IMG/VR virus record: IMGVR_UViG_3300005534_000013
Coordinates: 1 to 64,000 of that record
Source of the DNA: a virus
Reading direction: 5' to 3' (one strand)
DNA length: 64,000 nucleotides
Both the position numbers and the translations under genes were made by a program. Position 1 is the first letter of the stretch, and every line of letters begins with the position of its first letter. Positions 15,575 to 23,748 of the stretch are shown piece by piece. The notes under the pieces are model-generated. The model was not told where the DNA came from. It searched no databases and saw nothing but the letters and a program-made list of their open reading frames with translations.

Positions 15575-16083
15575 GGTGGTTTCGTGGGGGCGCGATCGCC
15601 CTCCTGGCGTCGCTCGCCGTAGCCCTTCCCGCCCAAGCGGTCACACCGCCGGCGACCTGGAACCCCAGCCAGGGCGTGCTCACCGCCTGTTACGACAACA
15701 CCGGCGCGCTCACGAGCTGCGCGGGCGGGGGTGGAGGGAGTGGGAATCCATCAGCCCCCGTCTCCACCAGCTCCCTCGCGACCTCCAAGGTCATCACCGC
15801 GAGCGCCAATAAGGCGCTGGTGAGCTTCGAGGTCAACGCCGATGTTACGCTCGCGGGAGCGGCCTGGTGGGTGTTGGTCCTCAACGCCACCTCGGATCCC
15901 GGGAATGGCGCGGTGGTGCCAGTGAAGTGTTACGGCGTGCCTTCTGGAACGTCACAGGTGGGCGGGACCTTCGGCTCCACCGGGGTGACGTTCTCGACCG
16001 GCATCACCATTGTCGTCTCGACCACCGGCTGCTTCACCGAGACGCAATCGGCGCACGCCTTCATTTCGGGTGATTTCCAATGA
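15571..16083 (+). CDS. Sec-exported fibre-like protein, 170 aa
   Basis: Begins with a signal peptide (basic MRWFRGG, a hydrophobic core, then LPAQA at about 19-23). The mature part has a short Cys loop (LTACYDNTGALTSC), a run of five Gly, then a beta-rich Thr/Ser/Gly domain of phage fibre type with two further Cys. It is the first of three tandem exported proteins. ATGA overlap with the MuF gene means it is expressed with head genes. A role on the virion or in the periplasm is undecided. Confidence 0.7.
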   Translation: MRWFRGGAIALLASLAVALPAQAVTPPATWNPSQGVLTACYDNTGALTSCAGGGGGSGNPSAPVSTSSLATSKVITASANKALVSFEVNADVTLAGAAWWVLVLNATSDPGNGAVVPVKCYGVPSGTSQVGGTFGSTGVTFSTGITIVVSTTGCFTETQSAHAFISGDFQ

Positions 16084-17153
16084 TGCGCTGGATCGCACTG
16101 GCGCTCGCGCTGCTCGCCGGACCGGCGCTGGCCCAGCAAACGGGCGGCGGTGGTGGTGGCGCGACGACTTTCGCAAATCCGACAGCCGTGGTCGGCGCGA
16201 GCGCGGTCAATGGGTCGGCGACCACCGCCATGCGCTCCGACGCCGCGCCCCCTATCGATCTGACGTTCTCGCCGACATGGACTGGAGCCCATACCTGGGC
16301 GCTCGGAACGATCACCACGAACATCAAGGCCATCAACATAACCGGCACGTTCAACAATGCCGCCACCACGTTCGACGCGCCGCTGTTTATGAACATCACA
16401 AACACAGCTTCGCACGGCGGCACGCTTCTGGCTGATCTCCAAGTCGGTAGCAATTCTGTGTTCAGCGTGGATTTCAACGGAAATTTGTTATTCGGTGGAG
16501 CATTAAGGACCGGGAGTGTTGGGGCTGTAAGCGCTGGCGGTAATGTCTTTGCTGGATTGGACGATAATACCAGGGGACAAATTCTTTTCGGGACCGCTTC
16601 AGATGCGCGTCTCCTTCGTCGGGGTGCAAATAGCATCCAATTAGGCGCATCAGACGCGGCGACGGCGGTCGCGCAGACCTTCGGCGTTCAGGGCGTTGTG
16701 GCGGGCACCTCGAACACCGCTGGCGCGGACTTCACCATCGCGGGGTCACAGGGCACGGGCACCGGCCTTGGCGGTAAGTTGGTCTTCCAGACAGCGCCGG
16801 CTGGGACCACCGGAACGGCGCAGAACGCCGAACAGGCGGTCCTCTCCTTGGACGCCAACTCGCATGCGAAGTTCTCCAGCGCGGCCATCCCGACCATCGG
16901 CACCTGTGGGACCGGCTCTCCGACGATCACGGCCGGCTCGACGGATGTGGCCGGCGAGGCCACCATCGGCACGACGGCTACCGCCTGCACGATCAGCTTC
17001 AAGATCGCCTATGCGGCTGCGCCCTTCTGTGTGGTCACGGACAAGACGAACCTCTCGCACCTGACGTCCTATACGATCTCAACGGCGGCTATCGTCCTCA
17101 CCATGACCTCGAACTCTGGGGACGTGATCGAATACGTCTGCTCCGGGGCTTAG
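16080..17153 (+). CDS. Sec-exported tail-fibre-like protein, 357 aa
   Basis: Signal peptide MMRWIALALALLAGPALAQQ, then six Gly. Residues about 30-70 carry the fibre motif NGSATTAMRSDAAPPIDLTF with PTWTGAHTW. The middle is rich in Asn/Gly, and 16460-16680 has lower GC than the neighbours. The C-terminus (CVVTDKTNLSHLTSYTIS) resembles fibre tip domains. Receptor binding is likely; the signal peptide is unusual for a virion part. ATGA overlap with the previous gene. Confidence 0.7.
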   Translation: MMRWIALALALLAGPALAQQTGGGGGGATTFANPTAVVGASAVNGSATTAMRSDAAPPIDLTFSPTWTGAHTWALGTITTNIKAINITGTFNNAATTFDAPLFMNITNTASHGGTLLADLQVGSNSVFSVDFNGNLLFGGALRTGSVGAVSAGGNVFAGLDDNTRGQILFGTASDARLLRRGANSIQLGASDAATAVAQTFGVQGVVAGTSNTAGADFTIAGSQGTGTGLGGKLVFQTAPAGTTGTAQNAEQAVLSLDANSHAKFSSAAIPTIGTCGTGSPTITAGSTDVAGEATIGTTATACTISFKIAYAAAPFCVVTDKTNLSHLTSYTISTAAIVLTMTSNSGDVIEYVCSGA

Positions 17154-17161
17154 GATCGCCC

Positions 17162-18766
17162 ATGTTCTTTCGATCTGCCCTCGGCGTCTGTCTTGCCTTC
17201 CTACTCGCCGTTGGCGCGAACGCTCAGGCTGTAGGCGGTGGAGGTGGCGGTGTTGGCACGTCTGTCTTCCCGACCATCGTGGACAACGTGGCGGCGCTTC
17301 GGACCACGAACCTCACCGGCAAGGGCAACGACATCACGCTCACCTCCTACTACACGGGAGGACTCACGGGCGGCGGACCGCTCCAGCTTGTTGGTTCCGA
17401 CACCACCAGCACTGACAACGGCTGCACGATCTTTGTCGATAGCGCCGGCAACCGCTGGTACCGCCAGATCGGGCCGGCGGGCCTCGGCGTCGATCAGTGT
17501 GGCGCTAAGGGCGATGGGACAACCGACGACACCACCAAGGTTCAGGCGGCGATCAATCTCGCCTGCGCCAATCCAAATACCGCCGCCTTCCCGATCACCA
17601 TCCCGCCCAGCTTCACGCTCGGGATCACCGCCGCTCTGAGTTTCAAGGGTTGCTACAGCCTGGTATTCGGCGGCACTACCGGCGTAAGCTCATCGACCCA
17701 TACGCCGCAGATCAAGTGGATCGGCACCGCCGGCGCTGGGCCGATGCTTTCAGTCAATCAGACGGATACCGGGACCTTTCACCACTTCGTCCTTAGCGAT
17801 CATGTCGCGACCCCTGTTGATGTGGTGATCGAAGACACCGAAACCGGGTCGATTACGACCACGAACACCACCAATCAATTCGATGACATCTACATTGCCG
17901 GTCCTATAACGGCTGACGGCAACTTTGTCGGTATTCGGATTGGCCAGGGAGATGTTGTCGGAAACGCCGACATCGGCCGCTTCGATAAGATCACCATCAA
18001 CTGCGGTGGCGCTGCTCCGACCACCAATACGTCCAACGGAGTTGGCTTCCGCTTTGTCTCATCCTCCGCCGAACCTTTCGTTGATCGCATTACCAACTAC
18101 ACGATCGTTGGATGCAGCAGGGGCATAGACGTCGAAGGTCAGATCAGCGTCCTCGTGATGGACGGTGGGAACAATACCGTCAACTACACCGACCTCTACG
18201 TGACTGGCGGTGAGAATATACTCTTCGAGAACCTGAGGAGCGAGAATGCGATAGGGCCGCCGGTGGACATTGAGGGCGGGAACAATGTTACTCTGTTCAA
18301 CGACACTCTCGCCGGGGTGTGCGCGACCTGCACGGGGATCGTCGACAACATCCAGGGCAACGGCGAGCTCATCATCGACACGGTGAATGTCGAGGGCTCG
18401 TCGGGCTTCACCTTTATGACCAACGCGGCGGGTGGCAGCACCCAGACGACCATCCGCAACTCGCAGTTCCCGACCGGCGGTTGCCCGACTTTTGGGGGCT
18501 GGGCCGGCACCATCGTCTCGACCAACAATTACCCCAACAGCGGCTCCAAGTGCGCGAACACGATGTCGAACACGTCGTTCACGGTGGGGAGCTGGATCGT
18601 TGCTCAGCTCCCGAGCGGTACCGACGTCCACACCGGCGAGATCGCCCTCGTAACGGACGCCAACGCCAGCTGCTCGGCCGGCACGGTCCCGACCGGGGGC
18701 GGGACGCACAAGTGCTTCGTCGGCTATGGGGGCACGAGCTGGACCGAGAACGGGAGCGGGAATTGA
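17162..18766 (+). CDS. Sec-exported tailspike-like protein with pectate-lyase beta-helix
   Basis: 534 residues. Signal peptide (MFFRSALGVCLAFLLAVGAN), six Gly, a spike head domain (TDNGCTIFVDSAGNRWYRQI) and then CGAKGDGTTDDTTKVQAAIN, the entry motif of pectate-lyase-type right-handed beta-helices used by tailspike depolymerases. The rest is beta-helix-like with TNTTNQFDDIYIAGPI. It would bind or cleave surface polysaccharide. The signal peptide suggests export rather than, or besides, assembly on the tail. Confidence 0.75.
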   Translation: MFFRSALGVCLAFLLAVGANAQAVGGGGGGVGTSVFPTIVDNVAALRTTNLTGKGNDITLTSYYTGGLTGGGPLQLVGSDTTSTDNGCTIFVDSAGNRWYRQIGPAGLGVDQCGAKGDGTTDDTTKVQAAINLACANPNTAAFPITIPPSFTLGITAALSFKGCYSLVFGGTTGVSSSTHTPQIKWIGTAGAGPMLSVNQTDTGTFHHFVLSDHVATPVDVVIEDTETGSITTTNTTNQFDDIYIAGPITADGNFVGIRIGQGDVVGNADIGRFDKITINCGGAAPTTNTSNGVGFRFVSSSAEPFVDRITNYTIVGCSRGIDVEGQISVLVMDGGNNTVNYTDLYVTGGENILFENLRSENAIGPPVDIEGGNNVTLFNDTLAGVCATCTGIVDNIQGNGELIIDTVNVEGSSGFTFMTNAAGGSTQTTIRNSQFPTGGCPTFGGWAGTIVSTNNYPNSGSKCANTMSNTSFTVGSWIVAQLPSGTDVHTGEIALVTDANASCSAGTVPTGGGTHKCFVGYGGTSWTENGSGN

Positions 18767-18780
18767 CCCCGCTTCAACTG

Positions 18781-18807
18781 CCGGCGCAAACGCGATAGCG
18801 TCGCCGG
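18781..18807 (+). terminator. Nested hairpin after the spike gene
   Basis: CCGGCG (18781-18786) pairs with CGCCGG (18802-18807), and inside it ACGC pairs with GCGT around a GATA loop. There is no T-run, so factor-independent termination is doubtful; it may protect or attenuate the transcript in this 74-base gap. Confidence 0.4.
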
Positions 18808-18840
18808 GACCGACTCACATCGCAAGGCGGGGGAAACCGA

Positions 18841-19737
18841 ATGCCAGGCATGAGCGACTACCTCGCCGAGGCCGCCACCAACCTTATGAGCGGCCAGGCC
18901 GCGGCGCCGGCGCTTGGCAACCGATTCCTCGCTCTCTTCACCGCGATGCCGACCAGCGACGCCGGGACGGGTGGGACCGAGGTCTCGGGCGGCGGCTATG
19001 CCCGGGTTCAGGTCGCGGGCTCCGCGGCCACGAACGGGACCACGGCGAGCGGCAACGCGACCCTGCACTTCGCCGCCACGCCCGCCTGGATCGTCGCCGG
19101 GATGACGGTCAACGACACCACCGCGGCCGTGGTCCCGGCCGGGACCACGGTGCTCTCGACCACCGGCACCACTGTCGTGATGTCTCAGAACGCCACGGGG
19201 GGCGGCGTCGGGAGCGGCGACACGATCGTCTTCTCCGCCTGGCCGGCCTCTTCGGCCTCGTCCGGGACCGAGCCCAGCGTCACCCCCGTCACCGCCACCA
19301 ACGGCGCGGTGATCACGTTCGCGCAGGCGAGCGCTTCCTGGGGCACGGTGATCGGCTTCGGGATTTACGACGCGGTGACGGCGGGCAACCTCCTCGGCCT
19401 CGACTACCTGGGGAACTTCTCCTGGCTCCCGTGCTCGATCTCCGCCGCCTCGCCGGGCGTCATCACGACGCACGCCCATGGCTACTCGGCGGCCGACCCC
19501 GTGGTCTTCACCTCCAAATATGGGGGCACGACCCCGACGTTCAGCCAGTCGAACCTCACCGGCGTTCTCGTCGTCGTGAGCCCCGCGACCGACACCTTCA
19601 CGGTGACGAACGGCGGCACTGCGGTCAACACCTCGGGCACCGGCGACATGATGGTGCGGAAGATCGTCCAGCAGTCGATCCCGATCAACGTCACGGCCTC
19701 CTTCGCCGCGAGCACGCTGACGCTCAACGTCGCGTAG
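18841..19737 (+). CDS. phage tail-fibre-family protein with inserted beta modules
   Basis: 298 residues. The host domain is split: SDYLAEAATNLM, FLALFTAMPTSDAGTGGTEV and SGGGYARVQV at the start, then ITFAQASASWGTVIGFGIYD, as in a common fibre-like family normally near 130-150 residues. Two extra segments interrupt it: residues about 76-138 (AGMTVNDTTAAVVPAGTTVL) and about 205-270 (THAHGYSAADPVVF). Expressed with the next fibre genes. Confidence 0.7.
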   Translation: MPGMSDYLAEAATNLMSGQAAAPALGNRFLALFTAMPTSDAGTGGTEVSGGGYARVQVAGSAATNGTTASGNATLHFAATPAWIVAGMTVNDTTAAVVPAGTTVLSTTGTTVVMSQNATGGGVGSGDTIVFSAWPASSASSGTEPSVTPVTATNGAVITFAQASASWGTVIGFGIYDAVTAGNLLGLDYLGNFSWLPCSISAASPGVITTHAHGYSAADPVVFTSKYGGTTPTFSQSNLTGVLVVVSPATDTFTVTNGGTAVNTSGTGDMMVRKIVQQSIPINVTASFAASTLTLNVA

Positions 19738-19757
19738 AGGCGGGAGGGCCAGATCCC

Positions 19758-20636
19758 GTGTCCTTCGTCATCGGCGACCGCGTTCAGGACACCGCGAGCG
19801 CGGTCTCGGGCACGACCGTCACCCTGAACAACAGCCCGCCCGCCGGCGGCTATCAGTCGTTCAACTCCGGGATCGGGGACGGAAACTCGACCTTCTACTG
19901 CATCCTCGATGGGACGCACTGGGAGGTGAGCTACGGGGCGTACACGAACTCCGGCGCGACCCTGGCCCGCGCTGCGACCCCGATCAGCTCCTCGAACGGC
20001 GGCTCCCAGGTCGTCACCTTCTCGGGGACGATCAATGTGTTCTGCGTCGACCCCTCGGTCTATCTCACCGCGGCGTTCAGCGGCCGGGCGAGCGGGCGCG
20101 TCTACACGAACAATCTCGGGGCCTTTAGCGCAGGGAACACACGGGCCCTCGCCACCGGAACAGTCTGGTACATGCCGGTCTTCATCGGCCAGCCGTTCTC
20201 CAGCGTCGTCCTGCACTTCAATCTGGCGAGCGCCTTCGCGGGCACATCGACCGTCGACATCGGTCTCTACTCGAATCTCAATGGCGCGCCGAACGCCCGA
20301 CTGGGTCAGCAGACCGGGATCAACACCGGCACCGGGGGGAGCACCGGCGATAACGCGACCTCGACCATCACCCCGAGCGCGCCGCAGCCACCGGGCTGGT
20401 ACTGGCTCGCGATCGTCTCCCACACGAACGGTCCGACGCTCGTCTATTGCAACGATAACTCGTCGATCACCTCTTTCGGAGCGGTGATCAACATGGGTCA
20501 GAGCTCGACAGCCGATGGGAACCAGCCGAGTGGTTGGCAGCAGACCAGCGCCACCCTGCCTAGCACCGCCGGTTCGCTCAGCGCGATCGGAGGTAGCGGC
20601 GCTTGCCCAGCCCTCGGCGTAGTGGCGACACTCTGA
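19758..20636 (+). CDS. tail-fibre-like protein, 292 aa
   Basis: GTG start at 19758 preceded by GGGAGGG. The N-terminal 100 residues (VIGDRVQDTASAVSGTTVTL, DGTHWEVSYGAYTNSGATLA, TPISSSNGGSQVVTFSG) match a domain found near the N-terminus of many phage fibres. The rest is a beta-sandwich-like Ser/Thr/Gly-rich region. Probable receptor-binding or connector component. Confidence 0.7.
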   Translation: MSFVIGDRVQDTASAVSGTTVTLNNSPPAGGYQSFNSGIGDGNSTFYCILDGTHWEVSYGAYTNSGATLARAATPISSSNGGSQVVTFSGTINVFCVDPSVYLTAAFSGRASGRVYTNNLGAFSAGNTRALATGTVWYMPVFIGQPFSSVVLHFNLASAFAGTSTVDIGLYSNLNGAPNARLGQQTGINTGTGGSTGDNATSTITPSAPQPPGWYWLAIVSHTNGPTLVYCNDNSSITSFGAVINMGQSSTADGNQPSGWQQTSATLPSTAGSLSAIGGSGACPALGVVATL

Positions 20637-21142
20637 TGGGCCAGCGAAGCGTCATCCACCTCGCGGACGCGAATGGCGTCTCGACCGGCGAAGTCGAGAT
20701 CATCGACACCCGGACGCTGGCCGACGCGCAGGGCGAGGCGCTGGCCCGCCTCGCGTCCCTCTTCATGGTCACCGATGGGGGGATGGCGGGCTCTCTGATC
20801 GATGCCGGGCTCACGATCACGATCGAGGGCTCGACGAAGCTCTACCAGATCGACGACGCCTCGCGGGCCAACATCGCGGGCAAGGCCACCCAGGCCGCGC
20901 TCTCGCTCATCGCGGGGACGAACATCAACTGGCCGCCGAACTCCGTCTGGATCACCGCCGACAACTCCACCCAGGCGCTCAGCGCCGCTGATATGGTGCT
21001 CCTCGGGGTCACGGTCGCGAACTACGGGACCGCCCTGGTGATCAACGCGCGGGCTCTGAAGGACGAGATCCTGGCCCTCACCGCGGTCGCGGACTGCGAT
21101 GGGTTCGACGTCACCCAGGGCTGGCCGAGCTCGTCTCTCTGA
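20636..21142 (+). CDS. DUF4376-containing protein, 168 aa
   Basis: C-terminal half matches the DUF4376 pattern: SRANIAGKATQAALSLIAGT, VWITADNSTQALSAADMVLL, VINARALKDEILALTAV. This domain occurs in tail-fibre-associated phage proteins. Overlaps the preceding stop (TGATG) and joins the next start, so it belongs to the fibre island. Confidence 0.75.
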   Translation: MGQRSVIHLADANGVSTGEVEIIDTRTLADAQGEALARLASLFMVTDGGMAGSLIDAGLTITIEGSTKLYQIDDASRANIAGKATQAALSLIAGTNINWPPNSVWITADNSTQALSAADMVLLGVTVANYGTALVINARALKDEILALTAVADCDGFDVTQGWPSSSL

Positions 21143-22116
21143 TGCCGGCCTTCTCGCCAGTCTCGGGCGCGCCGGTCTCCTCCCTCGGCGGCGGCACGGT
21201 GCTCCTCCACGCGACCTTGCTCAGCACCGCGCAGCTCCGAGGCTCGGCTACTGGCGCCGCGGCCTTGGCCGGGACGGTGCGGAGCGCCACGCGGCTCCGG
21301 GGAGCGGCCACTGGGGCCGTCCCGCTGGCCGCGCAGCTCTTGGCGCTGATGCGCGGGACCGCCGCCTCGTCGGGTGTCGTGCCCCTCCAGGGGACATTGC
21401 GGGCGCGGGCCGCTGCGGCGGCGGGGTTCCTCGCGACCGCGGTGATGGTCGGGCGCCTGGCCGGCGGGGCGACGTTGCGCGCCTCTGCGACGCTGGCCGG
21501 CGCGCTGAGCGGACGGCTCGCGAGCGCCTCGAGTCTCCGGGCCAACCCCCGGGGCGTCGTCTCTCTGGCTGGAACCCTGGTCGCCCAGGGGACTTCCCGG
21601 GGAGCCCTGACGGGGCGCGCGGCGATGACCGCCCGCCTCCTCGGCGCGGCGCGGATCACGGCCGGGATCTCGCGCAACGATCGCGTCCAGCTGACCGCTA
21701 CCCTCATGGCCGCAGCGCGGATGCGGCCCGGGATCGCGCTCACGGCGCCGCTGAGCGCCACCCTGCGGGCCCAGGCGACGGCGCGCGGGGCCCTGACCCC
21801 GACGGCGAACCTCTCGGGCCGGCTCCTGAGCGGCACGCGCCTCCAGGGCGTCTCGGGCCAGGTCGCGGCCCTGCAGGGCCAGCTTCTCGCCCGCGCCCAG
21901 GCCAAGGCCTCGATGGCCGGCTCGGCGGCGCTCCGGGGGCAGCTGACCAGCGGCGCCCAGGGCCGAGCCGGAGGCCCCCTCGTGCACTTGGCGTTGGCCG
22001 CCACGCTGCTCGCGGCCGCGCGGATGCTCGGCGCGCTCAACTTCCCGCTCCGCTTGCGCGGTAAGGTCACGGTGAGCGATACGATCTCGGCCAAGGTGAT
22101 GGTGAGCGACGAATGA
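21142..22116 (+). CDS. Repeat protein of about ten 23-25-residue units, 324 aa
   Basis: Most of the protein consists of degenerate repeats of the form L-x-G-x-L-x-A-x-A-x-L-R-G...G, for example LAGTVRSATRLRGAATGAVP and LSGRLASASSLRANPRGVVS. Regular short repeats rich in Leu, Ala, Gly and Arg suggest a solenoid or fibrous stalk. The last 40 residues differ (LRLRGKVTVSDTISAKVMVS) and may be a cap. Lies among fibre genes, so a virion appendage is plausible. No family recognised. Confidence 0.65.
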   Translation: MPAFSPVSGAPVSSLGGGTVLLHATLLSTAQLRGSATGAAALAGTVRSATRLRGAATGAVPLAAQLLALMRGTAASSGVVPLQGTLRARAAAAAGFLATAVMVGRLAGGATLRASATLAGALSGRLASASSLRANPRGVVSLAGTLVAQGTSRGALTGRAAMTARLLGAARITAGISRNDRVQLTATLMAAARMRPGIALTAPLSATLRAQATARGALTPTANLSGRLLSGTRLQGVSGQVAALQGQLLARAQAKASMAGSAALRGQLTSGAQGRAGGPLVHLALAATLLAAARMLGALNFPLRLRGKVTVSDTISAKVMVSDE

Positions 22117-22412
22117 GCAACACCTACGAGATCGACACCCTCGTCCAGCTGACCTCGAACTTCACCCTCGGGGACGGGGTGACGCCGATCGACCCCACGA
22201 CGGTCACGCTCTACATCAAGGACCCGGGGGACAACGAGACCGTGGTGCCGGGCGATCTCCTGACCCACGTGAGCACCGGGGTGTTCGGCTACGACGTGAA
22301 CGTCAACGTCTCGGGCTGGTGGACGTACAAGTTCCAGGGAGCGGGGAACATCGAGGTCACGAGCCCCGACACCCGGTTCCTCGTCAACGCCTCGATCCTG
22401 ATCCCGGGCTAG
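22113..22412 (+). CDS. small beta-rich structural protein, 99 aa
   Basis: Reads YEIDTLVQLTSNFTLGDGVT, VTLYIKDPGDNETVV and GWWTYKFQGAGNIEV, the pattern of a small Ig-like sandwich found in phage fibre or baseplate accessory proteins. ATGA overlap with the repeat protein suggests a shared appendage. Function inferred from position only. Confidence 0.6.
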   Translation: MSNTYEIDTLVQLTSNFTLGDGVTPIDPTTVTLYIKDPGDNETVVPGDLLTHVSTGVFGYDVNVNVSGWWTYKFQGAGNIEVTSPDTRFLVNASILIPG

Positions 22413-22421
22413 GAGGCCGTC

Positions 22422-23657
22422 GTGCCGCTCAAAGAGGGTTCGAGCCAGGAGACGATCAGCGCCAACATCGCGACCGAAATCCGCGCGGGCAAGGACCCCA
22501 AGCAGGCGGCAGCGATCGCCTACAGTGAAGCCGGGAAGAGCAAGGACGCGGGCGTTGCGCTCGACGATCAGGAAGAGACCGACGTACACGACGCGGCGGG
22601 GATCATCTTCCGGGCGCCGGATGGCAAGGTCTTGTTCCTGCGGCGCGACAGCCAGGCGAACAACCCCGGGCAGTGGGATTGGCCCGGCGGCCACCTCCAG
22701 GCGGGCGAGACGCTGCTCGACGGCGCGATCCGCGAGGCCCACGAGGAGACCGGCTACCTCGCGGATCCCGAGGAGGTGACCCCGGTCTCCCGCGCGATCG
22801 TGAACGACGTCGACTTCTCGACCTTCATCTGCCCGGTCGACAAGAAATTCACGCCCGACATCGGCCGCGACGAGGACGGGCACCGGGAGCACGACGACTG
22901 GCGATGGGCCGATCCCCGGGACCCGCCCGATCCCCTCCACGAGGGCGTCGAGGAGGTGCTGAGCAACAAGCTCGTCGACGAGATCAACGAGGCGACGCCG
23001 GAGGCCGAACCGGTCTTCAGCGAGGATGGGTGGGCGGTGCTCCTGGCCGCGCTCGAGCAGGACGACGTGCTGGCGCTCGATCAGGAGACGGTGCGGAGCT
23101 ACGACGCCGACGGGCGTCTCCACGTGAGCCTGACCCCGATCACCAAGGCGAATATCTGCCCCTATGTCGGCAAGGAGATTCCCAACTGGGAGAAGCTTGG
23201 GCTCAAGCCCGAGAAGGTCTACCGCCTGCTCCGCGCGCCCGAGGAGATCGAGAAGGCGGCCGCGACCTCGAACGGGGTCCCGCTCCTCGCGGTCCACAAG
23301 GCCACGAGCGCCGACCGGCACCCGAGCAGCCTCGTGATCGGCGCCGTGGGGAACGATGCGGTCTGGCAGGCCCCCTACCTCTTCAACAGCCTCGTGATCT
23401 GGCCCGCCGAGGCGATCGAGGGCATCGAGAGCGGGGAGAAGGTCGAGCTGTCGAGTTCCTACCGCTACGACGCCGACATGAGTCCCGGGACCTTCGAGGG
23501 CCGGCCCTACGATGGCGTGATGCGGAACCTGGTCTTCAACCACGTCGCGCAGGTCGAGGCCGGGCGCGCGGGACCCGATGTCGCGGTGGCTGATTCGCTC
23601 CGTCCTGAGGTCAAGTGGGCGCTCGTCGAGCAGGCCCTGCAGTCGTTCTACGCCTAG
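22422..23657 (+). CDS. Nudix hydrolase fused to DUF2213 prohead protease
   Basis: 411 residues. Residues 1-45 are a helical leader (SSQETISANIATEIRAGKDP). Residues 55-180 are a Nudix domain with an intact box: GGHLQAGE at 89-96, then REAHEETG at 104-111. Residues about 225-390 are DUF2213 (ITKANICPYVGKEIPNWEKL, LLAVHKATSADRHPSSLVIG, SSYRYDADMSPGTFEG), a head maturation protease family. GTG start at 22422 after AGGAGG. It lies before scaffold and capsid genes as expected for a protease. The Nudix substrate is unknown. Confidence 0.8.
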   Translation: MPLKEGSSQETISANIATEIRAGKDPKQAAAIAYSEAGKSKDAGVALDDQEETDVHDAAGIIFRAPDGKVLFLRRDSQANNPGQWDWPGGHLQAGETLLDGAIREAHEETGYLADPEEVTPVSRAIVNDVDFSTFICPVDKKFTPDIGRDEDGHREHDDWRWADPRDPPDPLHEGVEEVLSNKLVDEINEATPEAEPVFSEDGWAVLLAALEQDDVLALDQETVRSYDADGRLHVSLTPITKANICPYVGKEIPNWEKLGLKPEKVYRLLRAPEEIEKAAATSNGVPLLAVHKATSADRHPSSLVIGAVGNDAVWQAPYLFNSLVIWPAEAIEGIESGEKVELSSSYRYDADMSPGTFEGRPYDGVMRNLVFNHVAQVEAGRAGPDVAVADSLRPEVKWALVEQALQSFYA

Positions 23658-23691
23658 ATGTTGCCCTGCGGAGCGCTCCCGACCCCTACTA

Positions 23692-23719
23692 TTGGCGCCG
23701 CGGTGGACTCGTGTGTTAT
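23692..23719 (+). promoter_or_regulatory. Candidate promoter for the capsid genes
   Basis: TTGGCG (23692-23697) and TGTTAT (23714-23719) are separated by 16 bases, each matching four of six consensus bases. It lies in a 91-base gap between protease and scaffold. A hairpin (AGCCC/GGGCT) overlaps the ribosome site GGGGAGGG, which might modulate scaffold translation. Confidence 0.3.
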
Positions 23720-23748
23720 TTAGGGCGAAGCCCCGGGGAGGGCTGTGA

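Noticed and set aside
21111-23543. 810-codon open frame on the minus strand
   Set aside because: It lies opposite four well-supported rightward genes, including the Nudix-protease with conserved motifs. Long antisense frames are expected in GC-rich DNA and the sequence is Arg/Ala/Gly-biased.
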